Shown here one piece after another: positions 47,201 to 55,200 of a stretch of 64,000 nt of DNA. Below the pieces are notes generated by a model. That model was not told where the DNA came from. It did not search any database and saw only the letters and a list, made by a program, of their open reading frames with translations. The DNA comes from Rhea pennata (taxonomy: Eukaryota > Chordata > Aves > Rheiformes > Rheidae). The stretch's first letter is position 1. Every line of letters starts with the position of its first letter. A program made the translations under genes and the position numbers. The stretch covers positions 11,636,017 through 11,700,016 of the forward strand of contig NC_084677.1 of the NCBI RefSeq assembly GCF_028389875.1, written 5' to 3'.

Positions 47201-47254
47201 TCTGGATGATGACTTTTTAGATTTTGAAGATTTTGGCTTGTTAACTATGGTCAT
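32225..47254 (-). CDS. USP42: Ubiquitin carboxyl-terminal hydrolase 42, full coding region on minus strand
   Basis: USP42 is a nuclear cysteine protease that removes ubiquitin (p53 and histone H2B are reported substrates in mammals). Eighteen coding exons were placed, all phase-consistent; the model gives 1383 residues, compared with about 1316-1324 in human. The catalytic Cys is C116 in [10 protein letters not shown], His is H367 in [10 protein letters not shown], and the Asn/Asp pair is N383-D384 in WYQMND. Zinc-ligand pairs are C240/C243 and C287/C290. QEDAHEF is present. The tail is Ser-rich, then an arginine/tyrosine-rich RS-like region and lysine clusters ([12 protein letters not shown]), probable nuclear signals. 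The start is the first ATG of a conserved MTIV N-terminus, nine bases inside its exon. The last three exons give an uncertain C-terminus: exon 17 could run to a stop at 34456, or exon 18 skipping would move the stop to 32152. Confidence 0.93.
32266..34464 (-). other. USP42 3'-terminal introns (apart from exon 18)
   Basis: AT-rich sequence flanking the 43-nt exon 18. An A run occurs at 33180-33193. No repeat family or other gene is recognised. Confidence 0.6.
33727..33769 (-). CDS. USP42: USP42 exon 18: 43-nt exon with GC donor (model)
   Basis: The acceptor is ttcctcttatag. The donor is AAAG|gcaagt, the exact consensus for the GC-AG intron class. It encodes [14 protein letters not shown] and shifts phase from 0 to 1. 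Skipping it would change the frame of the final exon, so it would act as a C-terminus switch. Confidence 0.45.
34465..34547 (-). CDS. USP42: USP42 exon 17: small C-terminal tail exon (model)
   Basis: The acceptor is tttgtttcag and the donor TGGAGA|gtatgt. It encodes (D)[18 protein letters not shown] and DALQFNTWR and enters in the phase exon 16 leaves. If the donor is not used, the frame continues only VC and stops at 34458-34456. I do not recognise this segment from the human protein, so it rests on splice consensus and phase. Confidence 0.6.
35110..35402 (-). CDS. USP42: USP42 exon 16: polylysine nuclear signal region
   Basis: The acceptor is gtttccttcag and the donor AAAG|gtaagg. It encodes [20 protein letters not shown], a run of lysines and [16 protein letters not shown]. 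It ends in VTSNEYMKG, in the position of human RLFEYGQG, after which the human protein has only KRRYLELGR. Confidence 0.9.
35403..35890 (-). other. USP42 intron 15
   Basis: Intron of 488 bases, AT-rich, nothing else recognised. Confidence 0.75.
35891..37396 (-). CDS. USP42: USP42 exon 15: large RS/KE-rich tail exon
   Basis: The acceptor is tttgtgcag and the donor TACAA|gtaagc. A 502-codon exon encodes an acidic first half, then a charged Arg/Tyr/His/Ser-rich second half ([40 protein letters not shown]) ending in [20 protein letters not shown]. It matches the human USP42 tail in composition and in [11 protein letters not shown]. The tail resembles RS-domain proteins of nuclear speckles. The unspliced reading frame stops right after the donor. 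Confidence 0.94.
38073..38161 (-). CDS. USP42: USP42 exon 14
   Basis: The acceptor is taattgtag and the donor ATAAG|gtaaaa. It encodes [20 protein letters not shown] and QLNSLSEEI, homologous to the human MPAPLLSLPEDKILETFRLS segment. Confidence 0.9.
38530..39267 (-). CDS. USP42: USP42 exon 13: Ser-rich disordered region
   Basis: The acceptor is tttaaatacag and the donor ACA|gtgagt. This 246-codon exon encodes [20 protein letters not shown] at its start, [17 protein letters not shown], and [20 protein letters not shown] further on. The last two are closely similar to human USP42. The region is Ser/Asn/Glu-rich and probably disordered. Confidence 0.93.
39955..40093 (-). CDS. USP42: USP42 exon 12: post-catalytic linker
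   Basis: The acceptor is tgtttcccaag and the donor AAG|gtaatt. It encodes [35 protein letters not shown] and [11 protein letters not shown], homologous to the human GFIGPQLPSHMIK segment. Confidence 0.93.
40538..40638 (-). CDS. USP42: USP42 exon 11: end of USP catalytic domain
   Basis: The acceptor is tatttgcag and the donor ATCAG|gtaata. It encodes [20 protein letters not shown] and [13 protein letters not shown]. The Asn-Asp of QMND completes the catalytic site. Confidence 0.96.
40852..40992 (-). CDS. USP42: USP42 exon 10: catalytic His box
   Basis: The acceptor is tctctttag and the donor AAG|gtaaat. It encodes [37 protein letters not shown] and [10 protein letters not shown]. The His of AGHYFCY is the catalytic histidine. 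Exactly 47 codons, phase 0 at both ends. Confidence 0.96.
41457..41568 (-). CDS. USP42: USP42 exon 9: USP domain
   Basis: The acceptor is tttttaaaag, a weak A-rich site, and the donor AAG|gtatat. It encodes [20 protein letters not shown] and [17 protein letters not shown], nearly identical to human. Confidence 0.95.
41569..43396 (-). other. USP42 intron 8
   Basis: The 1.8-kb intron includes a stretch at about 42780-43100 that is richer in G and C than the rest, with no recognised repeat family. Nothing else is called. Confidence 0.65.
43397..43479 (-). CDS. USP42: USP42 exon 8: second zinc-ligand region
   Basis: The acceptor is ctcatacag and the donor GCAA|gtaaga. It encodes [20 protein letters not shown] and ENCYKCS; with the next exon it forms the second CxxC pair (C287, C290). 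Confidence 0.95.
44031..44101 (-). CDS. USP42: USP42 exon 7: first CxxC zinc ligands
   Basis: The acceptor is gattccag and the donor AAG|gtaaga. It encodes [20 protein letters not shown] and LDIK, with C240 and C243 forming the first zinc pair. Confidence 0.95.
44262..44329 (-). CDS. USP42: USP42 exon 6: USP domain
   Basis: The acceptor is tttatttccag and the donor AGAG|gtactt. It encodes [20 protein letters not shown] and SR, the helix and strand before the first zinc-ligand pair. Confidence 0.95.
44495..44597 (-). CDS. USP42: USP42 exon 5: QEDAHEF box
   Basis: The acceptor is attttattag and the donor CCAA|gtaagt. It encodes [20 protein letters not shown] and [14 protein letters not shown]. 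The QEDAHEF motif is the USP signature lying between the Cys and His boxes. Confidence 0.96.
44774..44884 (-). CDS. USP42: USP42 exon 4: USP domain
   Basis: The acceptor is cttcag and the donor AGAC|gtaagt. It encodes [20 protein letters not shown] and [16 protein letters not shown], matching the human [16 protein letters not shown] segment. Confidence 0.95.
44885..46015 (-). other. USP42 intron 3
   Basis: AT-rich intron; short open frames on either strand (around 45160-45400) are not supported as genes. Confidence 0.7.
46016..46216 (-). CDS. USP42: USP42 exon 3: catalytic Cys box
   Basis: The acceptor is tctcttgtag and the donor CAT|gtgagt. It encodes ...[20 protein letters not shown] and [20 protein letters not shown], then [12 protein letters not shown]. 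The Cys in GNTCFLNS is the nucleophile. Phase 1 in and phase 1 out. Confidence 0.96.
46217..47025 (-). other. USP42 intron 2
   Basis: AT-rich intron with a T run followed by an A run at about 46951-46980, which would fold back as a short hairpin. Confidence 0.7.
47026..47254 (-). CDS. USP42: USP42 coding exon with start codon
   Basis: The acceptor (minus) is ctctgttgtag at 47264, leaving nine 5' UTR bases before ATG at 47254-47252. The donor is TTAG|gtaact. It encodes [20 protein letters not shown], a strongly basic Ser/Lys/Arg-rich stretch, then a region ending in [18 protein letters not shown] and SEKSKP-like motifs agree with human USP42, but the intervening basic segment looks different from the human sequence as I remember it. 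Confidence 0.92.
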
Positions 47255-47263
47255 TGTTCATAT

Positions 47264-49600
47264 CTACAACAGAGAAGAAAGTTCTGGTTGATGTGAGAAC
47301 GTTAAAAAGCATTCCAGAAAGAAAATACTAGAAATCCTGTGACTTCATCTCAAATAAATAATCTTAAGAACTGAATAGCTGATCTGAATGATTAAAAAGA
47401 CCTTCCACCACCACCCCCAAAAAACCCTAACAGAAACTAAACACACAGCGTTTTCCACCAAAACTGGAGCAGTTACTTTTAACTTCTGTAGCACTGGAAC
47501 GGTACAACTCATGGCATTTATTTCACAGGATTTTAATACACAAAAATTTTGAAGTCGTTTCTTACAACACAAAAATACACACGACATTCTCTGAAGGGGA
47601 TCAATTCTTTATTCATTGACAGTGCTAGTAACAGAACACTCCTAACTTACAGCCATCACTATTCTGTTTTGTATATACAAAGTTACCTGCATTTGGCCGG
47701 TGCTTTAATCACTTCCTTTCCAATATTCATTTTCTATCTCACTTTCTACTGCATCAGTTGCAATGGGTTTCTTGTCATTCTATAGTGTGCGTATTTTTTA
47801 AATACAACTTTAACATCAGTTTGTGATACTAAGTTTATTTGTGAGGTCTATTCAGCCTGTATCATGAGGTCCCTTCTTCCAGGCCCATAGGAGCAGCAAG
47901 CAGCGGCACATTCAAGCCCCGGCTCAGTGAGGTCCTGAAGGAGCAGTTCAGCCCAGCTTTGCACTCCCAGAAATTCCTCCCTACACTCAAGAATTCGGAG
48001 GATGGGGTGTCTCAGAGAAATCTTGGGGAAGGAGAGTAACAAAAGGGTTGTAAACTTATTTCTGCCTGAGTTTCTTCTGCCCTTCCAAGAAATATTTGTC
48101 TGGATATTTTTGGCAGCAATACTTTCAATATTTTGCACCTACCACACTTAAAACTCTTACTTTATCTGAAAAATTAGACTGAAAAGTATCTCTTTTTCTA
48201 CTTAGTGCAATTATGCTTTTTTCCCCTCTAAAAAACAAGAGGAATGCAAGTTATAGAAAGCGAACAGTGAAGGTAACCCCTCCTCATCCTCCCCCCAAAA
48301 AACACAAACCACCCCCTCAACTCTCAAAGACAAAGACAAAAACTGATTTTAAGTCCTCTTTAACTGATTGATTAGGTTTCAAGAAGCTACCTCTTTGAAG
48401 AAGTGTAATTCTAAGAAGTTGAATAATGAAACAATACATTGTCAATTGCTGCAGGTAAATTTTTGATAGATGTTTGTGCACTCTCTGGCTGCAGCACAAA
48501 GGGCCTTTTTTCTAACACATTAGCAGGGAGTTTAAAGAATAAGCTACAATTTATTATACTGAAATGACTGAGACAACAAAGCATAAAGTGGTTTCAGATT
48601 TATGATGTAATGACTGATAAGACTAAAGAGAGGTTAAACAAAACACAGTAAATTAGAGTACTTATAATCCCACAAATGACAAATTACGTGCCCTTTAATT
48701 AGAGCTTTTGTCCTTCAAAATTTCAATTTAAAATGCCTTGAAAATCCATCCTATCCACAGATTATCAAACAGGTCCACTACACTACATAAGAACTTATTT
48801 GTTTCACTTCTTGGGTGATTTTTCCTTGTACTTGTTGACAGATTTAAAGTAGTATTTGTAAACAGTTTTCCATTTCTAAGAATACAGAAAACTGAAAAAT
48901 TCTCTCATTTAACTGAGAATGAGGACATCCTTGTCCAAATGGAAGATTAAGATGACAGTTCTTGGGCTCAGTGAGTTTCAGTAAGATCCAATCTTCAAAA
49001 TTGCAGCTACCAGCCAAGTGACAGCTCCTTTTTTTAAAGGAAAGGAGAAATGTTTGAAAAACTTTAGGAAAAAAAAATGTATTTGAGGAGGGAAGAAGAA
49101 AGAATCAACACTGTAGTGAAGAGGAAAACAGAAGATCATTATCACAAGAAAACTTGAGTGTTGCATTGAACAACAAGGTAAGTCTCAGTAATTTGTAACA
49201 TTTATTTTTGATAACTGATACATTACCAGGTGACAAGCAATACACAGCAGCAATAAATCAGATCTATTTTAAAATATGTAGATTCTTATCTTAAGATAAC
49301 TCCTAATTTGGCTACATCATCTCTTTGACAGAAGGGCACAGAACGACAAACACGGAGAGCGGTCCCTGTCCCACTGCTGCTCACATCGCACATCCTGCTC
49401 CTGCACCACTTGGAACACAACACCCCGGACACGTGCCCGTGTAAATTTGTTTCCCTACACACTTATCCTTACACACTTTTCCTGATAGAATACTGAAAAG
49501 GAAGACAGATTTCAGTAAAGCAGATAAAGCAGTTACTTCCCTCCAGAAGTTTGGAGTTTTGCATCAAGATTATTTAGACTTCATCCGCAGTCTCCTCGCA
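47264..49600 (-). other. USP42 intron 1
   Basis: Non-coding sequence upstream of the start-codon exon. A 270-base segment at about 47850-48070 is more GC-rich, with an unsupported 96-codon minus-strand frame. No transposon was recognised. Confidence 0.6.
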
Positions 49601-50651
49601 AGCCACTGTCAGCGTAACGCGGCCCTAACGGCTGGCACTCGGCCCCGGCTCACGTGCAGCACGCCGGGCCGGGAACATCCGACACGCTCTCACAGAACCG
49701 AGCGCCCAGGCTGAAGTAACGCAGCGGACAGTGAGCAGGCATCTTATTACAAAACAAACATTTTAAGTAGCGATAGTAAAAATAAAACACACACACACAA
49801 AGAAACCAAAGGAGCAGTGGAAAACTACTATGGTACACATATGAAGACTACACACAAGCTTACGTTTCTAAATTACAACAAACTGTAGCTACACACTACA
49901 AAGGAACTGTAAGGAAGGGCGGAAAGAAAAAAAGGACAACGGACTAGTTTTAGTTTTGTTCAAAGAAAAAAAAATATCCAGCAATCGCGCCGGGGACACA
50001 GAATTAATTATCCCTTTACCCTTAACTGGAGCCAGCTACGCCGAGCCCAGCGCGGCGCGAGGCGCCTGCCGCCCGCGGCCGCCCGCGCCCCCAGCGCGGC
50101 TCCGGCTGAGGCGCTGCCGTCGCCGCGCGCCCGGCCGCCGCCTCCATTGTGAGGGCGAAGCGCTCAGGCGGGCGCCCCGCGGCACGGGAGGGCTCTGGCT
50201 CGCTTTACGCCTGCTTCGAACGGCGTTTTTGACACGGGAAGATAAAAGGCTGCTTTTATGGGCAGGACGCCAGGCGCCTGCACGCAAGATGTCTGCGCTC
50301 GGGAGCAGCGCTCTCGCTAACGGAGCCCAAGGAACGCGCCGCACAACGCCGGCCCCGGCAGGCGGCGGACCGAACGGCCCGGGAAACGGCTGTGGGGGGG
50401 CCGCCGCGGCCTCCTCCCCGCCCTCGCACGCCGCCCTGCCCGGCGAACGGCCCCCTGCGGCGGGGCGGCCCCGGGCCGGGGGCAGGCGCGGCGCGCCGCC
50501 TCAGCGCCCGCCCTCCCCGCCGCCTTCCCGCGCCTTCGCGGGCGCGGCGCGGCCGGGCCGCGGGCGGCGGCGCCGGGGGGATGGCCCATCCGAGCGGCCG
50601 TGGCCATGGCAACCGAGCGGGGAGGGCGGGACGAGCCTCCCCCGTGCCGGC

Positions 50652-50669
50652 GGGGGGGGGGGGGGGGGG
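50652..50669 (+). repeat. G18 run in the divergent CpG island
   Basis: Eighteen consecutive G, a potential G-quadruplex in promoter DNA. The length may be affected by sequencing. Confidence 0.85.
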
Positions 50670-51201
50670 CAGGCGAGCCGGGACCCTCTGCACGCGAGGC
50701 GGCGGGCGCTGACGGCAGCCCCCTCCCGCCCCCGGCCGCCGCGCCGCGGCACGCGGGGATCCCGCCCGGTGCCCGCGCCGGCACGAGGAGGCGCGGCGCG
50801 ACCCCGGCGCCGGACGGAGGCGACGGGCTGAGCGCGGCGGCCCCCCGCCGCGCCGGGAGGGGGCCGGTCCCGCCGGCCCAGGGGGTGGCGGCGGCGGCGG
50901 GGCTGGGTCCCTCCGCCGTGTGCTGGGGGCGGCGCCCCGCCCCGCCCGGGGGTCCCACCCCCTCCGGCTGCCCGCCAGCCAGGAGGGCAGCGGCCGAGCG
51001 CCCGGCCGGCGCCCCGGCGGGGTGGGCTGGGCTGGGCTGCGCTGGGCTGAGCCGGCTGCTCCCGCCGGCCGCTTTCCCTTCCCTTTCCCGGGCCGGCCCC
51101 TCCCCCCCGGCCCATTGATTTCCAGGCAGGGAGACGCACGCGGTGCTGCCGGGTTGTGCCAGGCCGCCGCCAGGCCCGACTCTCTCCCCCGGCCCCATTA
51201 C

Positions 51202-51300
51202 CTGGCTCGGCCCCGCTTGACTCGGCGCTGCCGGGTCCCCCTCGCCGCAGCCCCCGCCTCAGCCCGGCCCGCTCCGCCTCCTGTTACAGCCCGTCGGGGA
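51202..51300 (-). other. USP42: Candidate USP42 non-coding first exon (3' edge at a consensus donor)
   Basis: On the minus strand, GCCAG|gtaatg is a good splice donor with exon end at 51202. USP42's next exon has an acceptor at 47264 just upstream of its ATG, so a 5' UTR exon must lie upstream, and this donor is in the right island. The 5' boundary is arbitrary and other donors are possible. Confidence 0.3.
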
Positions 51301-51876
51301 ACAATGACGTCCCTCCGCCGGCCTCTTGCATCCGGGGCCCGGCGCCGGCCGGGCAGGCGGGCGGGGGGAGGAAAGGAGGCGGCGGCGGCGGCGGGGGGGA
51401 GAAGCGAGCTCCTCCGGGTCAGACGGGGACCAGCACCGCCCCTGTGCCGCTGCCGGGAGCCGCTAGGGGGGGCTCGGCGACCCCCGCTCTGGCCTCGGGG
51501 CCGCGCCGCCGCCGCCGTCCTGAGGGCAGCCTGCGGCGGGGCCGAGCGGACGGCCGGCGGGGGCCTGGCGCCGCTCCCCGCGGGCGCCGCAGCCGCCGGC
51601 GCGGCGGAGGTGAGGGGCTGGCAGCCCCGCTGCGCGGCGCCACGCCGCTGCCTCCCGCCTTAGCCACGAGCCCTTCCCACCCGCCGCCTCTGCCCTCGGG
51701 CGCCCATTCCTCCCCCGCCCCCCCCCCCCCCGCTCCGTTAACGCTTTTTTTGCGCCGCGCTCAGGGAGCGGCCGTTACGCGCTGGCTCAGCCCCCGAGCC
51801 CGCCCCCCGGGAGGCGGGCAGCGGCGCCGGCCGCGGGCAAGGCCGGCAGCCCAGCGGCGGCCGCCGAGTGCCGGCC

Positions 51877-51997
51877 ATGTGGCGGGGCGGGGGCCGCGCC
51901 GGGGGGGCGCCCTGGGCCCCGCCGGGGGCCGCGGCGCTCCGCGCCTCGCCGCCCGCCATCGAGTTCCCGGAGGAGGGCCCGGAGCCGCGCTTCGACG
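51877..51997 (+). CDS. EIF2AK1: EIF2AK1 exon 1 with start codon
   Basis: ATG at 51877 in GCCGGCCATGT, donor GACG|gtaagc. It encodes a Gly/Ala/Pro-rich start and then [17 protein letters not shown]. There are no in-frame stops for a long way upstream because of GC content, so the ATG is chosen by homology of PPAIEFP and its distance to the human start. Confidence 0.88.
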
Positions 51998-52232
51998 GTA
52001 AGCGGGGCCCGCCGGCGCCGCGGAGGGCGGGGGGGAGGAGGAAGTGAGGGGAAGGGAGAGGGCGGTAAGAGGGGGAGCGGCCGCCCCCCGGCTGCCTGAG
52101 AGGGAAGGAGGGTCAGTCCGGCTCCGCCCGCCTTCCCCCGCGCCCCGAGGAAGCGCCGGCCGCGGGGCGGGGTGATGCAAAAGCGGCCGCCGCTCCCCGC
52201 CCCCCGCGGGCGCTGCCTGAGGTAACTGTCGT

Positions 52233-52270
<38 letters not shown>

Positions 52271-55200
52271 GTAGACCTGGCCTCTGGCTTCACGTGTTCT
52301 CATACGCACATGGCTAAAACAGCCGTAATTGGGAAACGATTAGCGACTGGAGCTCCTCCTTCCTCAGCTGCTCGCGTGGTGCCGGGGTTGCGTGAAAGCT
52401 GTGGAGAAGGCGTATGGGTTTTAAAGGGCGGGAGGAGCGGGCGGGAGCTAGCTCGCTCCGCTTTTCCCTCCCCAGAATCGGACGTGCCCGCGGAGCTGCG
52501 CGTGGCCAACGGCTCGCAGAAGTTCGTGAACTTCACCTCCACCATTCAAAACCAGCTGCTGCTGGTGTCCCTGCTGGAGCACCTCTGCCACATGTACACG
52601 CACAACCCCGTGCACTCCCGCTGCCTGTTCCGGAGTGAGTACGGGCCGCGCCTGCCTCTCTCGAACCGCCTTGCTCTCCCGTAGCCCCGAACCGTCCGCG
52701 CAGAATTGCCGGGCAGGGTCGTAGCAACGACAACAACAAAGCGGTTCGGACGCTGGTGCCCTGGAGACGAGAGGAGTTCGGGGGGGGGGGGGGGGATGTG
52801 TTACCTTTCAAAACGGAAAGGGAACGTAGCCGCAGATAGGCTAACTCGTGGCCAGTGTGCCACAAGAAGGGTGAAAAGTTAATTTAACTGAAAGACTAAG
52901 TTCGATGGATATGTTAAATCTGACCAAAAAACACAAATGAAAGAGAGGAATCTAGCAGAAACAGATTTCAAGAAATAAATGTAGCGTAGTTTTCAGTACA
53001 TCTTTCAAAACTATGTTCTGCGTATATCAGAGTAGATACTTTCAAAAGTCCTTTACTTCCCAGTAAAATCTTTTGACATAATGCTGTGAGCCTGATTTCT
53101 TAGATGTGAGGTATTTCTTTGGAAATCTGTGTTTGGGATGTGTGACTTATTTCAGTTATTTTGTTTGATTAACTACATACTTAACACATTTGGGAAGTTA
53201 TCTTTTTTTTTCCCTTTCTTTCTTGGTATGCATAATTCTAGAAAATAAAAGTAGAGCTAATGTAATATTTGTAAAAGTGAAGACCTGTAGAGTACCCAGT
53301 AAGAGCAGTGCAGACAACTGTTATCTCTTCCCTCTTGAGGGAGTCTGATGTAGATGTTTTGCCTCGAGTCTTACTATATCTCTATAAATAATAATAAAGT
53401 GTAGGTCACCCTATAAAGCCCTGAGTTGGCGTACAGCTGTAAAGGTGTAAGATAACCTATATCCCTGTCCTTATACCTGTCTACTTCGTGATGGGTCAAG
53501 AGAAATAAAATATTAAAAAGGAAAAACTGGATTAAAAAGGAAAAATTCGATTTTTACCCTGTAAATCAGAGTTTGCTCTAGAAAGGTAGTATACTGATAT
53601 ACTGGCACTTACCTACTTTCTCATAGACTGAGGAAAAAAAATTGGTTGGAGGAAGGGGTACTGGATATTTACCCCATAGAAACATGGCTTGTACTGATAT
53701 CCTATATTGCTATACTAAATGTCAAAAAAGTAGAATAATAATACAGGAATTGAGAAGGAAAAAAAGAAAAATTGGAAATAAAATTTTAAAATAACTAAAT
53801 TACGCATCAGGCTAGACTAAACTGAATTTGCTTTTGTGAGTGTGATCGCCAGCACCCTGGTAGAGAGTGGCAAGATCTGCTGCTCTGTTGCCACCTCTGC
53901 TGCAGAGTGACCAAGGGCTTACGTTGTAGTATTACGACAGCTGTGCCAATGAGAAGCCTTGTGGCATCTTAAATTTTTTGTTTGTTTTATTTAGGCAATA
54001 GGATTTTAGCTTATAAGTGATTGACGAGTCCTTGGGTGCCTTGTGACACTGTCCCCCTCCATGGCCCAGGGGCTTTGGCCAGGACATGTTCCATACAGGA
54101 GCACCAGCTGTTTGGCTGCCTGGTTTGCTTCTGTAGATGTTGTTCCTCCACTGCCATAGCTTCAACCAGTTTCCCAAGTGACCACATTAATTAAAAAAAA
54201 ATGTTTTGCTGTAACCATACTGGTTTTGTAGTTTTGGCTAGCATATTTATGTTGGTATGGATTTTTTTTTCCCCACTCTTCTGGTGTGGATAATTGTGTC
54301 CGTAAGTTTTGTATAGCAAAACCACTGGTTTCTTACAAGTTTGTTTTGTGTGTTAAAAGAAAAAGTAATAGGCTGTTCTTGAAATACTAGTACTAAAATG
54401 ACACCTGCGACAATCCTTACAAGTAAGTCTGTTTTAAGCTCTTGGAACTAAGAGCTTTAAAGTATGTTTTTGTAACATCTTCACAATTTCACCCATCTTC
54501 TGTATTTGTTATTTTTCTCTTTGCCATAACTTTGTTTTCCTCAAACTGAGAATGATACGCTGTTTTGAGGGGGAAAAAAGCTGACTATATTCTTTATGGC
54601 AAGTATGTGCACGAATGTGTGAGTTCATATGTGAATTAGCAAAAAAAGACACTGCTGCTTTTTACTAGAAGCATGTGTCCTCATAATTGTGAACATGCTT
54701 TGAATTTCTTTTTACAATGAACAAAATCAGTCCAAAGGAAACAAGTAAGCGAAGGGGTGGATAGTTGCATAATTTATCTGCCAAGGTAAGGAAGAAGAGG
54801 AGATGCACTGTGAGTGATGAAGCGGGATAACTGTATTATGCAAAAGTAAAGGAGATTCCGACAAGAGTAGCTCTAGTTTGAATTTAATTAGTTTTGATTG
54901 CAGGGAGTGTGGGAAAAGGCATTGGAGTAGAAGTGACTGAGTGTGCAGTTTTCCAGACATGCTATCAAATAAAGTTTTCTCATTTTAAAAAGAACATTTG
55001 TCTGCATGGGCTTGGTAGCAGATTTTCTTTAAAGTGACCTTTTTCTGTTCCTTTGTACAGTACTTCGTCAGGCTTTCACAAGAACAGGGTTGCTCTCTCC
55101 TTTTGCTTTCTGTGATGAATTTAGTACTGTAAGATTGCAGCATAATAGAGCCATTACTGAACTAATGAAAGCAGCTAATCGACAAATACTTGATGGGGTA

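Larger units (their letters stand above)
49600..52480. promoter_or_regulatory. Divergent CpG island shared by USP42 (-) and EIF2AK1 (+)
   Basis: From about 50040 to 52230 the sequence is extremely GC- and CpG-rich, with shores on both sides. The EIF2AK1 ATG lies at 51877 and the first coding exon of USP42 is downstream on the other strand, so this is a head-to-head promoter region. Visible elements are a CACGTG E-box (49651-49656), a TGACGT CRE-like half site (51305-51310), a G18 run (50652-50669) and many CGG/CCG runs. Transcription start sites cannot be fixed from sequence. Confidence 0.8.

Noticed and set aside
49956-52309. Many long open frames (up to 293 codons) on both strands across the GC-rich island
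   Set aside because: They are Pro/Ala/Gly/Arg-rich in every frame, as expected from stop-poor GC-rich DNA, and none matches a known family. Only the short EIF2AK1 exon 1 is supported by homology.
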